From IMG/VR virus record IMGVR_UViG_3300013120_000738, positions 163,726 to 227,725 of that record: a DNA stretch of 64,000 bases; one strand, given 5' to 3'. The notes beneath the pieces were generated by a model. It worked only from the letters and a program-made list of their open reading frames with translations. It ran no database searches and was not told the origin of the DNA. The stretch's first letter is position 1. Each line of letters opens with the position of its first letter. Both the position numbers and the translations under genes were made by a program. Shown here piece after piece: positions 1 through 6,098 of the stretch. The stretch is from a virus.

Positions 1-19
1 AGCACCCGGCTCCATCAAG

Positions 20-52
20 GGCGGGTCGCCATCTGGGCGATCCGCCTTTTTT
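20..52 (+). terminator. Rho-independent terminator
   Basis: An 11-bp GC-rich stem with a 4-nt loop is followed by six T residues. It would end a plus-strand unit that lies mostly upstream of the window. Confidence 0.8.
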
Positions 53-77
53 CATGCGCCGATATTCCTTTGTCACA
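50..77 (+). promoter_or_regulatory. Bipartite promoter-like element (TTTCAT / TGTCACA)
   Basis: TTTCAT is followed 21 bp later by TGTCACA, 34 bp before the start of the gene at 111. It is the first plus-strand copy of the repeated element. Confidence 0.6.
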
Positions 78-80
78 GTG

Positions 81-107
81 AAGTATGGTTCACTGTCTCT
101 ATCTGGA
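81..107 (+). repeat. 27-bp direct repeat, copy 1
   Basis: Identical over 27 bp to 2551-2577. Here it forms the leader of the gene at 111 and supplies part of its ribosome site; in the second copy it is internal coding sequence. Confidence 0.9.
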
Positions 108-110
108 GGA

Positions 111-314
111 ATGCGTTATGCTCACGTCCACCGATGTCAAGGCCGTCCCATTGAACGAGGATGGGTGGCCGGATACAAGACATATGTGCCGGATCTTTGC
201 CGCGTCTGCAGTGCGGCTTTCTACGCTGAGAATGAGCGTAGGTTGCGGGAGATCCCCGATGAGAATCGCGAGTATCAAGCCCAGTATGCTCATGCATGTG
301 GCTATCGCGACTAG
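111..314 (+). CDS. Small Cys-containing protein, unknown
   Basis: A 67-residue product with a CRVC pair near residue 30 and further Cys/His, suggesting a small metal-binding fold. GGAGG lies almost against this ATG, and another ATG at 118 in a different frame is better spaced, but this frame has the more protein-like composition (basic/acidic C-terminal half, natural stop TAG). No family recognised. Confidence 0.5.
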   Translation: MRYAHVHRCQGRPIERGWVAGYKTYVPDLCRVCSAAFYAENERRLREIPDENREYQAQYAHACGYRD

Positions 315-316
315 TA

Positions 317-344
317 ATTCCCCAATTGGAAATTTTTTGTCACA
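317..344 (+). promoter_or_regulatory. Degenerate promoter-like element
   Basis: TGTCACA at 338-344 is intact but the upstream half is only weakly matched. No convincing plus-strand gene follows before the hairpin at 380-410, so it may drive a short RNA. Confidence 0.35.
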
Positions 345-357
345 GTCTCTCTGGGAA

Positions 358-372
358 TTTCCAACTTGGAAA
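358..372. repeat. TTTCC-N5-GGAAA palindrome
   Basis: TTTCC, AACTT, GGAAA. It lies between a promoter-like element and a strong hairpin and has no obvious gene behind it. A less perfect version is at 316-334. Confidence 0.7.
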
Positions 373-379
373 TGCGAGT

Positions 380-410
380 GGGGCCAAGGGTTTCATCGCC
401 CCTTGGCCCC
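380..410. terminator. GC-rich hairpin, probable terminator
   Basis: An 11-bp stem (GGGGCCAAGGG paired with CCCTTGGCCCC) sits between the plus gene at 111-314 and the minus gene at 440-745. No long T tract follows on either strand. Confidence 0.5.
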
Positions 411-439
411 ATCCTCGCACGGCGGAGAGACTGTCTCAT

Positions 440-486
440 TTAGCCCCGCATTCGGCATCGATCCGCCATCCAATTGTTTGACGCTG
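440..486. repeat. 47-bp perfect direct repeat, copy 1
   Basis: Identical over 47 bp to 23337-23383. In the distant copy it encodes an internal stretch of an intact gene; here it covers the 3' end of a minus-strand reading frame in another frame. Confidence 0.95.
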
Positions 487-745
487 CAGTAGATGTGTTC
501 GACCGTGCCATCGGGGTTTCTGATCGCGATCCGGGGATTTCCTGATTGGAAAACCCTGAAGGTGTGAGTTTGATGCCTTGATGGCCCAATTCTTTGGCCC
601 AATCGCTCAAAGCACGCGGTTGCATGCCTTCTACGGCTCTGGTGGCGGTCTCGACGGTCTCGCCGCGTTGTACGACCAGCTCCAGGACTATCAGCCGTAC
701 AAGTGAACTGTACGTGATGCTGGCGATGAGTGGCTTGTCTGCCAT
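440..745 (-). CDS. Hypothetical protein, possibly with a scrambled 3' end
   Basis: A 101-residue frame starting at ATG 745 behind GGAGG. The first 60-70 residues look like a real protein (a hydrophobic stretch near residues 10-25, then a helical acidic/basic part). The C-terminal third runs through a TTTCC-N5-GGAAA palindrome and the 47-bp repeat shared with 23337-23383, where a competing frame reads better. The natural C-terminus may have been replaced. No family recognised. Confidence 0.45.
   Translation of the reverse strand: MADKPLIASITYSSLVRLIVLELVVQRGETVETATRAVEGMQPRALSDWAKELGHQGIKLTPSGFSNQEIPGSRSETPMARSNTSTAASNNWMADRCRMRG
538..552. repeat. TTTCC-N5-GGAAA palindrome
   Basis: TTTCC, TGATT, GGAAA, lying inside the frame annotated at 440-745. 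Confidence 0.7.
706..726. repeat. 21-bp direct repeat, copy 1
   Basis: Identical to 32603-32623. Both copies lie in minus-strand coding sequence but in different reading frames. Confidence 0.85.
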
Positions 746-765
746 GGGGTGAATCCTCCCGGCGA

Positions 766-780
766 TTTCCTAGCAGGAAA
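766..780. repeat. TTTCC-N5-GGAAA palindrome
   Basis: TTTCC, TAGCA, GGAAA, about 20 bp upstream of the start of the minus-strand gene at 745. Confidence 0.8.
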
Positions 781-796
781 CGCGTATAAACAGGAG

Positions 797-856
797 CGGG
801 GTGCCGAGGATGTGGCTGCGAGCCTATGACGCTGCCAGTCGAACCTCGACACCCCG
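797..856. repeat. Inverted repeat / long hairpin
   Basis: CGGGGTGCCGAGG at 797-809 pairs, with two internal mismatches, with CCTCGACACCCCG at 844-856. It lies between two minus genes and could be a terminator of the upstream one or a leader of the downstream one. Confidence 0.5.
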
Positions 857-875
857 CGAGCGGAGAGACTGATTC

Positions 876-977
876 CTATTGGAGCCACCAGGCTCCCTGC
901 GGGGTCGACGTCAAGATGAACGTGCTGAACGCTGCGGACGCGACCGCGTAGGCCAGTACAACCAAAACAAACCGCAT
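876..977 (-). CDS. 33-residue single-pass membrane peptide
   Basis: ATG at 977 follows a GGAGA-type ribosome site; the stop is TAG. Residues 3-22 are almost wholly hydrophobic (FVLVVLAYAV and on), so the product is a one-helix membrane peptide or has an uncleaved signal. It has its own promoter-like element at 1066-1093. Function unknown. Confidence 0.65.
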   Translation of the reverse strand: MRFVLVVLAYAVASAAFSTFILTSTPQGAWWLQ

Positions 978-1065
978 GATCTTTCTCCGCGAAGTGTGTG
1001 AAAAAATGGCCGGGTCGCGACGAGCGACCCGACCGCTCGAAAGGAGATTGACTCGTACACTATCC

Positions 1066-1093
1066 TGTGACGAACCGATCCACAAGGTGAAAT
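1066..1093 (-). promoter_or_regulatory. Bipartite promoter-like element
   Basis: On the minus strand TTTCAC precedes CGTCACA at the usual spacing, about 90 bp upstream of the peptide gene ending at 876. Confidence 0.65.
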
Positions 1094-1101
1094 CCGCCAG
1101 A

Positions 1102-1314
1102 TCACCGCATCGAGATGATCTCGCGGACTTGGCCGTACTCCAGGAGTGGTGGCAGCTCGTACGTGCTGCTCGAGGGACGCGGCTGGCAGTGCTGCGTCAG
1201 CTCGTCGTACGATTCCACTCCCAGATAGTAGCGAGCCGCGATGATGCACATTTTGTGCGACCAGTTCGCGTGGACTTCTCGCAGCCGGTGAACCATCTGC
1301 AAAAACGTCTCCAT
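1102..1314 (-). CDS. Hypothetical protein, 70 residues
   Basis: ATG at 1314 has a strong GAGGAGGGAG ribosome site; the stop is TGA. The N-terminal half is helical and basic, the C-terminal half mixed. A promoter-like element lies at 1369-1396. No family recognised. Confidence 0.7.
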   Translation of the reverse strand: METFLQMVHRLREVHANWSHKMCIIAARYYLGVESYDELTQHCQPRPSSSTYELPPLLEYGQVREIISMR

Positions 1315-1368
1315 GTCTCTCCCTCCTCGAAAATAGTCCTCTTGCCGGTTATCTTCCGGCTGTCCGTT

Positions 1369-1396
1369 TGTGACAGACCGGTCCGAGGAGTGAAAC
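1369..1396 (-). promoter_or_regulatory. Bipartite promoter-like element
   Basis: TTTCAC followed by TGTCACA on the minus strand, 55 bp upstream of the gene at 1102-1314. With the plus-strand copy at 1468-1495 it forms a divergent promoter region. Confidence 0.7.
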
Positions 1397-1467
1397 TGGC
1401 TTTGGAGTTCTTGAATGGATATTTTCGGGCTTTGGTCGCATTCAGACCACCGACCGGCAGCGGCCGA

Positions 1468-1495
1468 TTTCACGCGGGGCCACCGGCTTGTCACA
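1468..1495 (+). promoter_or_regulatory. Bipartite promoter-like element
   Basis: TTTCAC at 1468 and TGTCACA at 1489, 75 bp upstream of the gene at 1570. The 255 bp between the divergent genes hold only these two elements. Confidence 0.7.
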
Positions 1496-1569
1496 GTGGG
1501 GCAGCGGAGAGAGGCGGCGGTGGTCGTCGCCGACCCGCACCACACCACTCTTTTTTCGGAGGTGCAGAC

Positions 1570-1755
1570 ATGCACAAGAAAGCCATCGCAGCCCTGCTCG
1601 AGTCTCTGGTCAAGCGCGTCGTCGCCAAGGCGAACGAGGCGGAGTGCGGCGACGAGCCCGCACTCGAGGAGGCGGAAGCCCGCACTCTCGTGGGGATCTG
1701 GCTCCGCAAGAACGCGGGGAAGGTCGTGAACGAGATCTGCGACGTCGAGGACTGA
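1570..1755 (+). CDS. Small helical protein, paralogue of 4961-5155
   Basis: A 61-residue product with ATG behind GGAGGTGCAG and a TGA stop. It is strongly similar to the minus-strand gene at 4961-5155: they share MHKKAIA, VKRVVAKANEAE and EEAEARTLVGI at the same positions. The pair implies a duplication with inversion. Composition suggests two or three amphipathic helices. Function unknown. Confidence 0.8.
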   Translation: MHKKAIAALLESLVKRVVAKANEAECGDEPALEEAEARTLVGIWLRKNAGKVVNEICDVED

Positions 1756-1782
1756 TTTCACGCGAGTGATCGGTCTGTCACA
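1756..1782 (+). promoter_or_regulatory. Bipartite promoter-like element
   Basis: TTTCAC begins immediately after the TGA stop of the gene at 1570 and TGTCACA follows. It precedes the gene at 1837 with a hairpin in between. Confidence 0.7.
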
Positions 1783-1785
1783 TGG

Positions 1786-1818
1786 CGTTGGGAGCACGGG
1801 GCTCCCAACGCTCCTTTT
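1786..1818 (+). terminator. Leader hairpin / terminator
   Basis: CGTTGGGAGC pairs with GCTCCCAACG across a short loop and CTCCTTTT follows. It sits between a promoter-like element and the next gene, so it may attenuate rather than terminate. Confidence 0.6.
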
Positions 1819-1836
1819 GTCTTTGGAGAGACTCAC

Positions 1837-2109
1837 ATGTCGTACGAACCCGACACAAGCCACTTGTCGCACGAGTGGCTCGGCATCGACCAGAAGGCGG
1901 CCGACGAAGGCGAAGCTGAAAAGCGATCCTTCCGATCCGTCACGAAGGTCGGCGAGCGGTACAAGAAACCGCGTGGCAAAAATGGCCGCACCCCGGCAGC
2001 ACGGGCCAAGGCCGAAAAGAAAGAGGCGAAGCTCTCGAAAGAGGCGGAAGCCCTCGCGAGAGAGGCACGGCTCCGCAAGATGATCAACCGCATCTTGTCG
2101 AGCGACTAG
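1837..2109 (+). CDS. Basic, charged hypothetical protein
   Basis: A 90-residue product with ATG behind GGAGAGACTCAC and a TAG stop. The N-terminal 35 residues are acidic; the rest is very rich in Lys, Arg, Ala and Glu and probably a charged helix that could bind nucleic acid. No family recognised. Confidence 0.75.
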   Translation: MSYEPDTSHLSHEWLGIDQKAADEGEAEKRSFRSVTKVGERYKKPRGKNGRTPAARAKAEKKEAKLSKEAEALAREARLRKMINRILSSD

Positions 2110-2124
2110 GTCTCTCCTCACACC

Positions 2125-2162
2125 GAGCAGGCCGCTTGGGGTCATCCCTGGGCGGCCTGCTC
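2125..2162 (+). terminator. Hairpin terminator
   Basis: GAGCAGGCCGC pairs perfectly with GCGGCCTGCTC just after the stop of the gene at 1837. Confidence 0.65.
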
Positions 2163-2177
2163 ACTTATGCGCGTCCA

Positions 2178-2192
2178 TTTCCACACAGGAAA
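2178..2192. repeat. TTTCC-N5-GGAAA palindrome
   Basis: TTTCC, ACACA, GGAAA, 10 bp before the GTG start of the small gene at 2203; its right arm can serve as ribosome site. Confidence 0.75.
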
Positions 2193-2202
2193 CGCCCCAA
2201 AT

Positions 2203-2334
2203 GTGCTACAGGACATAAGTTTCTTGCTGGGCCATATCGAAGAGTTCTTGGCGGTTCTCCAGCTGAATGTGTTGTTCCGAAAATGTTTGAGCGAACCCAG
2301 AACATATCTAGATGTGTTCCTCGAAGGAGCCTAA
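2203..2334 (+). CDS. 43-residue hydrophobic hypothetical protein
   Basis: GTG start 10 nt after the AGGAAA arm of a palindrome, TAA stop. The peptide is leucine- and phenylalanine-rich with a possible amphipathic or membrane helix. Another frame is open across the same stretch but lacks a good ribosome site. The remaining ~90 bp to the next promoter-like element hold nothing recognisable. Confidence 0.4.
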   Translation: MLQDISFLLGHIEEFLAVLQLNVLFRKCLSEPRTYLDVFLEGA

Positions 2335-2426
2335 ATCTTCTGTCTGACGCATTCAGAATCTTCAGATATATCCATTCTAGAGGAGAATTTTCCTTGAGTG
2401 GGCATATCTGGCGGTTCTGAACGTGC

Positions 2427-2454
2427 TTTCACGCTTGTATGGCCGTCTGTAACA
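2427..2454 (+). promoter_or_regulatory. Bipartite promoter-like element (TGTAACA variant)
   Basis: TTTCAC at 2427 and TGTAACA at 2448. A leader hairpin (2464-2482) and a palindrome follow before the start at 2510. Confidence 0.65.
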
Positions 2455-2486
2455 GTATTGAAAGGGGAGGACAGGCCTTCCCGCAA

Positions 2487-2501
2487 TTTCCAACCAGGAA
2501 A
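2487..2501. repeat. TTTCC-N5-GGAAA palindrome
   Basis: TTTCC, AACCA, GGAAA, directly followed by GGAG and the ATG at 2510. Confidence 0.85.
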
Positions 2502-2509
2502 GGAGTGCT

Positions 2510-2812
2510 ATGAAAAAGCGAATAGTGGAGGTGCTGGCGTGGGACGAGATAAGTATGGTTCACTGTCTCTATCTGGATGCATGCGACGCCAGAATCGTGA
2601 ACGAGGACGACGAAGGCGAGCTGGCTCTGGAGATCAACGCGGATGATGCCACCATCGAGGCCTTCCTGCGGCGTCTCTGGCACGACGACGAGGACGAGCC
2701 GGGCTGGACAGTGGCCAAGATATCTCGCGGAGAGGCCACGATCACCGTAGAGTGGCGGAGCGACCGCAACCACCTCGCCGTGAACACGCTGATGTTTGGG
2801 CCGTACGCCTAG
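2510..2812 (+). CDS. Acidic hypothetical protein, 100 residues
   Basis: ATG behind AGGAAAGGAG, stop TAG. The middle is very acidic (Asp/Glu runs near residues 30-60). Residues about 15-24 are encoded by the second copy of the 27-bp repeat also found at 81-107. No family recognised; it ends just before a terminator at 2826. Confidence 0.75.
   Translation: MKKRIVEVLAWDEISMVHCLYLDACDARIVNEDDEGELALEINADDATIEAFLRRLWHDDEDEPGWTVAKISRGEATITVEWRSDRNHLAVNTLMFGPYA
2551..2577 (+). repeat. 27-bp direct repeat, copy 2
   Basis: Identical to 81-107; here inside the coding region of the gene at 2510. Confidence 0.9.
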
Positions 2813-2825
2813 AAGTCTCGAATAT

Positions 2826-2866
2826 GCCCACCCAAAAGAATTTATTTCTGTGGGTGGGCTTCTTTG
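2826..2866 (+). terminator. Hairpin terminator
   Basis: GCCCACCC pairs with GGGTGGGC across an AT-rich loop and a T-rich run follows. Confidence 0.7.
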
Positions 2867-2882
2867 TGGATTTCGGGCGTGC

Positions 2883-2910
2883 TTTCACGTCCGTCTAGTC
2901 GTCTGTCACA
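2883..2910 (+). promoter_or_regulatory. Bipartite promoter-like element
   Basis: TTTCAC at 2883 and TGTCACA at 2904; a small hairpin and the palindrome at 2932 lie between it and the start at 2955. Confidence 0.7.
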
Positions 2911-2931
2911 CCAGAGGAGTAATCCCCTGAA

Positions 2932-2946
2932 TTTCCAACCAGGAAA
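2932..2946. repeat. TTTCC-N5-GGAAA palindrome
   Basis: TTTCC, AACCA, GGAAA, 8 bp before the start at 2955. Confidence 0.85.
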
Positions 2947-2954
2947 GGACGAAC

Positions 2955-3230
2955 ATGAAGACATGGCAGACTGGACAAAGAGTCCGAATCCGTTGCACTG
3001 ATCGCGGCAAAGTAATAGCCCGCGACGAGGATCCCGTTTACTTGATCTGTGGGACTCACTCAACTCGAGGAATGTGGTTGAGCGTCGAGGATGACACATA
3101 TGACGGCTACACGGCCGACGTAATCGTCCACGACGACACAAGCGGCGACGCAGACGACCCCACGTACCGCGTCGTACTGCAGGACAGCCGAGGTTCTCTG
3201 AGCCCCCGCGTCGTTCTGGTCGCGGCTTAA
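2955..3230 (+). CDS. Hypothetical protein, 91 residues
   Basis: ATG behind AGGAAAGGAC, stop TAA. The product is mostly predicted beta strand with an acidic centre; WQTGQRVRI at the N-terminus resembles the opening strand of small SH3-like barrels, but that is only a shape impression. The stop overlaps the next promoter-like element. Confidence 0.75.
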   Translation: MKTWQTGQRVRIRCTDRGKVIARDEDPVYLICGTHSTRGMWLSVEDDTYDGYTADVIVHDDTSGDADDPTYRVVLQDSRGSLSPRVVLVAA

Positions 3231-3253
3231 CGCACACACTACCGTTTGTCACA
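3226..3253 (+). promoter_or_regulatory. Bipartite promoter-like element
   Basis: TTAAC at 3227 overlaps the TAA stop of the preceding gene; TGTCACA is at 3247. Hairpin GGGGAGG/CCTCCCC (3264-3282) and a palindrome follow. Confidence 0.65.
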
Positions 3254-3285
3254 CCAGGAGAGAGGGGAGGAAAGACCTCCCCGAA

Positions 3286-3300
3286 TTTCCAACCAGGAAA
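3286..3300. repeat. TTTCC-N5-GGAAA palindrome
   Basis: TTTCC, AACCA, GGAAA, 10 bp before the start at 3311. Confidence 0.85.
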
Positions 3301-3310
3301 GGAATAGCCA

Positions 3311-3652
3311 ATGGCGGAGACAAAATCACTGGAGCTCCCAATCGAGGACTCGTACGTCCCAAGTGCTGGAGAGCTCAACAACTTCGTGTACTTGGTCTGC
3401 AAGTACACAGTCAACTGGGGCATGCGGGCCTGTGACCTGCAAGTCTGTCTGATGATGGCTGGCGGAGCCGAAGAGATCAAAGGCAATGCAGGACTCACCA
3501 AGCTCTGTGAAGTGACCTGCGAGTACTTGTGGGATCACGTCTGCGGTGAGCCCGAGGAACCGACCACCGACCAACTCTTCGACCACATCAAAGAGGGCCT
3601 GCAGGCCTGGTACAAGAACAGCACGCCAGAAGAAAGGGCCGCAACCGAATAA
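3311..3652 (+). CDS. Hypothetical protein, 113 residues
   Basis: ATG behind AGGAAAGGAATAGCC, stop TAA. Mostly helical, with several scattered Cys (CKYTVNWGMRACDLQVC region, residues 27-43). No family recognised. It is the third of four consecutive plus genes with identical leader architecture. Confidence 0.75.
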   Translation: MAETKSLELPIEDSYVPSAGELNNFVYLVCKYTVNWGMRACDLQVCLMMAGGAEEIKGNAGLTKLCEVTCEYLWDHVCGEPEEPTTDQLFDHIKEGLQAWYKNSTPEERAATE

Positions 3653-3676
3653 ACGCGGCCGATATTGCTTGTCACA
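3649..3676 (+). promoter_or_regulatory. Bipartite promoter-like element
   Basis: ATAAAC overlaps the preceding stop; TGTCACA at 3670. Leader hairpin CCTTGGG/CCCAAGG lies at 3680-3710. Confidence 0.6.
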
Positions 3677-3711
3677 CGTCCTTGGGGCGGGGATTATCCT
3701 CGTCCCAAGGA

Positions 3712-3726
3712 TTTCCAAGCAGGAAA
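3712..3726. repeat. TTTCC-N5-GGAAA palindrome
   Basis: TTTCC, AAGCA, GGAAA, 11 bp before the start at 3738. Confidence 0.85.
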
Positions 3727-3737
3727 GCGAGAGACAG

Positions 3738-3917
3738 ATGATCTTTGTGATCCGAGACAACACCAACGCATGCTTGCTGACCGGCACGCGTGTCGTCGAA
3801 GCCGACGACGAACGAACAGCATGGGAGCACGTCGCCAAATCCTGGCCATTGCCCCCATACAACCAGAGAGACGACTGCGAGTATCAAATTGTCCCCCAAC
3901 CAGTGGAGAAGGCATGA
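3738..3917 (+). CDS. Hypothetical protein, 59 residues
   Basis: ATG 11 nt after the AGGAAA arm, stop TGA overlapping the next ATG as ATGA. The pattern (MIFVIRDN, EADDERTAWEHVA) resembles short phage proteins with a beta-beta-alpha fold. The overlap argues that TGA is a true stop here. Confidence 0.7.
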   Translation: MIFVIRDNTNACLLTGTRVVEADDERTAWEHVAKSWPLPPYNQRDDCEYQIVPQPVEKA

Positions 3918-4132
3918 AAGCTGAAACACGACCAGGAATCATTACCAGCAGCCCAGATGACGCCGATTGCTTCGATTGGCTCAGTGATGGCTGGTATCAA
4001 ATATCTATCCGGCACACACCGGAAGCTCAAGCACTCATGGCGAAAGCCAAGAGCTGCATCGAAGATGGCGAGGACGTACCAGACGTGATCAGAAGACTGG
4101 AAGAGGCTGGCTTCGTCGTCTCCCGCCAATAG
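3914..4132 (+). CDS. Hypothetical protein, 72 residues
   Basis: Translationally coupled to the preceding gene through an ATGA overlap; stop TAG. Mixed alpha/beta composition, no family recognised. Last plus gene before the convergent minus array. Confidence 0.7.
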   Translation: MKAETRPGIITSSPDDADCFDWLSDGWYQISIRHTPEAQALMAKAKSCIEDGEDVPDVIRRLEEAGFVVSRQ

Positions 4133-4141
4133 TCCCCTAGA

Positions 4142-4156
4142 TTTCCCAGCAGGAAA
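4142..4156. repeat. TTTCC-N5-GGAAA palindrome
   Basis: TTTCC, CAGCA, GGAAA, here downstream of a stop codon and before a terminator, with no start codon behind it. Confidence 0.8.
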
Positions 4157-4162
4157 CGCATT

Positions 4163-4186
4163 GAGCCCCGGCTGCCGCCGGGGCTC
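4163..4186. terminator. Bidirectional terminator hairpin
   Basis: A perfect 10-bp stem (GAGCCCCGGC / GCCGGGGCTC) with a 4-nt loop lies between convergent genes ending at 4132 and 4197. Confidence 0.75.
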
Positions 4187-4196
4187 TTCAAATGCG

Positions 4197-4886
4197 CTAT
4201 TCGCCGCAGTAAGCTTTGGCGGCGTCGAAGGCCTCTTCTTCGGATTTGGGTTCGCGATTGAATACCACGAAGAGACGATGATTGGGTATTGGAGAATCTG
4301 GCCACGCACCCCAATAGCGGCAGACTCCCTCGTCGTACTGCGGCACCGAGTCCGCGTCGTGAACGTCCTCGGAGCAGATCGAGGCCATTACCTGGAGCTC
4401 CCCATCGGGGTTCGTCGTCAAGTCGACGATGTACGGTCCAAGGAGGTCTTCCTTGTCGAAGCCGTCTCTCAGAGCGTGTTCATCCAACGTCGCGTTGTCC
4501 ACGATGTGGCCAGCAAAGATGTGTTGTTTCTCAGGCCAGCCGTAGACCGACGTGTTGCTCGTGGAGGTAATCACATCCGTCAGATAGTTGTGGCCTTCCT
4601 CCAAACGAACATGACAGGGAGTGTCAAGAGACCAAAGAAGCTCGGAGAATTCCTGGGATTCTTCTACACTGAGCCGATTGCCCTTGAATATCGGGTACCC
4701 CAGCTCGTCAAATCCTCTCGAGATCATATACTGGAGGTCTTGAGCTTTGGGTTGGCCTGCCCAGATTTCTTTGGTGCTGATGATGCGTCCGTCGTCGAGT
4801 TCGATGGCTTGCAGCTGTGCTCGGCAGGTTGTGCCGTCGTATTTGCAGTTCTCGTAGACGCGGAGATAGAGTTTGGTCGCTTTCAA
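4197..4886 (-). CDS. Hypothetical protein, 229 residues
   Basis: TTG start at 4886 chosen because AAGGAGA lies 6 nt upstream; an in-frame ATG 24 nt earlier has no ribosome site. Stop TAG. Mixed alpha/beta, acidic, with several Trp and scattered Cys. First half and second half both read as compact domains but I recognise no family. Confidence 0.75.
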   Translation of the reverse strand: MKATKLYLRVYENCKYDGTTCRAQLQAIELDDGRIISTKEIWAGQPKAQDLQYMISRGFDELGYPIFKGNRLSVEESQEFSELLWSLDTPCHVRLEEGHNYLTDVITSTSNTSVYGWPEKQHIFAGHIVDNATLDEHALRDGFDKEDLLGPYIVDLTTNPDGELQVMASICSEDVHDADSVPQYDEGVCRYWGAWPDSPIPNHRLFVVFNREPKSEEEAFDAAKAYCGE

Positions 4887-4913
4887 GTGCTTTCTCCTTA
4901 TGCACATGCCGAA

Positions 4914-4940
4914 GGGGGCGGCCCTCTCGGACCGCCCCCC
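4914..4940. terminator. GC hairpin terminator
   Basis: GGGGGCGG pairs with CCGCCCCC just after the stop of the minus gene at 4961-5155. Confidence 0.65.
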
Positions 4941-4960
4941 GTTCGCACACACCACGCGGA

Positions 4961-5155
4961 CTAGCTCTCGTCGACGTCCTCGACGCCGCACACGGAGTCA
5001 ACGATGGTTCCGGCGTTCTTGCGGAGGTAGATGCCCACGAGCGTGCGGGCTTCGGCTTCCTCCAACGCGGGCTCTTCGCTCTCGGCCTCGTTGGCCTTCG
5101 CCACGACGCGCTTCACAATGCTGTCCACCAAATTCGCGATTGCCTTCTTGTGCAT
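4961..5155 (-). CDS. Small helical protein, paralogue of 1570-1755
   Basis: A 64-residue product with ATG behind AGAGGAGTGCAGAC, stop TAG. About two thirds of residues match the plus-strand gene at 1570, including the KRVVAKANEAE and EEAEARTLVGI blocks; this copy has a few extra C-terminal residues. Promoter-like element at 5223-5250. Function unknown. Confidence 0.8.
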   Translation of the reverse strand: MHKKAIANLVDSIVKRVVAKANEAESEEPALEEAEARTLVGIYLRKNAGTIVDSVCGVEDVDES

Positions 5156-5222
5156 GTCTGCACTCCTCTGAAAAAGCGTTGCGTGTGTGTGGGTCGCCAA
5201 CGCTGGCTCCCCTCTACTCCAC

Positions 5223-5250
5223 TGTGACAAGCCGCCACCGGGAGTTAAAT
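5223..5250 (-). promoter_or_regulatory. Bipartite promoter-like element
   Basis: ATTTAAC then TGTCACA on the minus strand. Its upstream half overlaps the TAA stop of the gene at 5245. Confidence 0.75.
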
Positions 5251-5442
5251 CGACGATCGCCGCCTTCGCAGCATTTGAAGGGCCGTATACTGCTGTGTGT
5301 CCTCTTCCGACGCGGCTTGTGACTTCTCCAAGCGTCCGCCACATCGAGGACATCGCGGCTGTGCAGCCCTTCTCCATTCCTTGTGCAAGACTTTGGACTT
5401 GCGTCCACAATCGGCACAAAAACCATAGGTCCAACTTGCCAT
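5245..5442 (-). CDS. Zinc-ribbon protein
   Basis: A 65-residue product with paired CADC and CPRC motifs about 20 residues apart, the spacing of a four-Cys zinc ribbon; the rest is basic. ATG has GGAG upstream; TAA stop lies in the next promoter-like element. Such ribbons bind nucleic acid or stabilise small regulators; the target is unknown. Confidence 0.75.
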   Translation of the reverse strand: MASWTYGFCADCGRKSKVLHKEWRRAAQPRCPRCGGRLEKSQAASEEDTQQYTALQMLRRRRSSI

Positions 5443-5483
5443 TGCTAAGACTCCAGATATTGGGGGTATTTCTCATGCCTTTC

Positions 5484-5511
5484 TGTGACAGACCACCCGC
5501 TGGGGTTAACT
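5484..5511 (-). promoter_or_regulatory. Bipartite promoter-like element
   Basis: AGTTAAC then TGTCACA on the minus strand, 42 bp upstream of the gene at 5245-5442 and overlapping the stop of the gene at 5506. Confidence 0.75.
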
Positions 5512-5853
5512 CTCCGCGATGATACTTTGCACGAGTTCTTTGAGTTCACGCGGCTTCATCGTCTGCAACAAGTACTCGGCTTGATCGCTGATCCCAGCGT
5601 TGTTGATGCTCGCAGCTTCGGCACCCTTCGCATCGTGGACGTGCTCATCGAGTAAGTTTTGGTCGTCGGCATCCTCGACGATTGCCGCGATCTCCTCGAT
5701 TGTTTGGGGATCCGGCCGATCCAGGCGATCAGGGATCTCTACCATCTCCACTAGACCCTCATCAGGACTCAATGCGTCGCCGATGTTGCCGGGATACGCG
5801 GTTTCGTCAGAGATAACGCCGACTAGGCGTCCGTCGTAGTATAGTGCGTACAT
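5506..5853 (-). CDS. Acidic hypothetical protein, 115 residues
   Basis: ATG behind GTAGGAGGAAGC, stop TAA. Begins with a short beta hairpin (MYALYYDGRLVGVIS) and continues as an acidic, mostly helical protein. No family recognised. Own promoter-like element at 5874-5900. Confidence 0.75.
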   Translation of the reverse strand: MYALYYDGRLVGVISDETAYPGNIGDALSPDEGLVEMVEIPDRLDRPDPQTIEEIAAIVEDADDQNLLDEHVHDAKGAEAASINNAGISDQAEYLLQTMKPRELKELVQSIIAES

Positions 5854-5873
5854 TTTGCTTCCTCCTACCGGTC

Positions 5874-5900
5874 TGTGACAGATCGACCCTAGCGGTGAAT
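5874..5900 (-). promoter_or_regulatory. Bipartite promoter-like element
   Basis: TTCAC then TGTCACA on the minus strand, 21 bp upstream of the start at 5853; overlaps the 3' end of the gene at 5889. Confidence 0.7.
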
Positions 5901-6095
5901 ACGATCCTCTCGCCAAATGATCACCCAAGACTCCTTTCGGTCATGCGAGACCTTCGGTGGATCCCTTTTAGCCACGGATATAATTCCCTTCGCTGGGATC
6001 TCATTGTCCTTTATAGCGTTCCGCAGATGCTTCTCGAATTCGGCTTCTGGCAGGACATAGAATTCCACCGAGTGGATATCAAGATGGTCATTCAT
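5889..6095 (-). CDS. Hypothetical protein, 68 residues
   Basis: ATG behind GCGGAGTAAGCC, stop TAG. Mixed alpha/beta, basic towards the C-terminus, no family recognised. Starts 3 bp after the stop of the upstream gene, so probably co-transcribed with it. Confidence 0.7.
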   Translation of the reverse strand: MNDHLDIHSVEFYVLPEAEFEKHLRNAIKDNEIPAKGIISVAKRDPPKVSHDRKESWVIIWREDRIHR

Positions 6096-6098
6096 GGC

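Noticed and set aside
85-492. A 135-codon plus frame beginning inside the 27-bp repeat
   Set aside because: It reads through a promoter-like element, a palindrome and a hairpin, and its composition is poor compared with the frame at 111.
1102-2145. A long minus-strand open frame of 347 codons
   Set aside because: Only its end (1102-1314) has a ribosome site and promoter-like element; the rest is antisense to the well-supported plus genes at 1570 and 1837.
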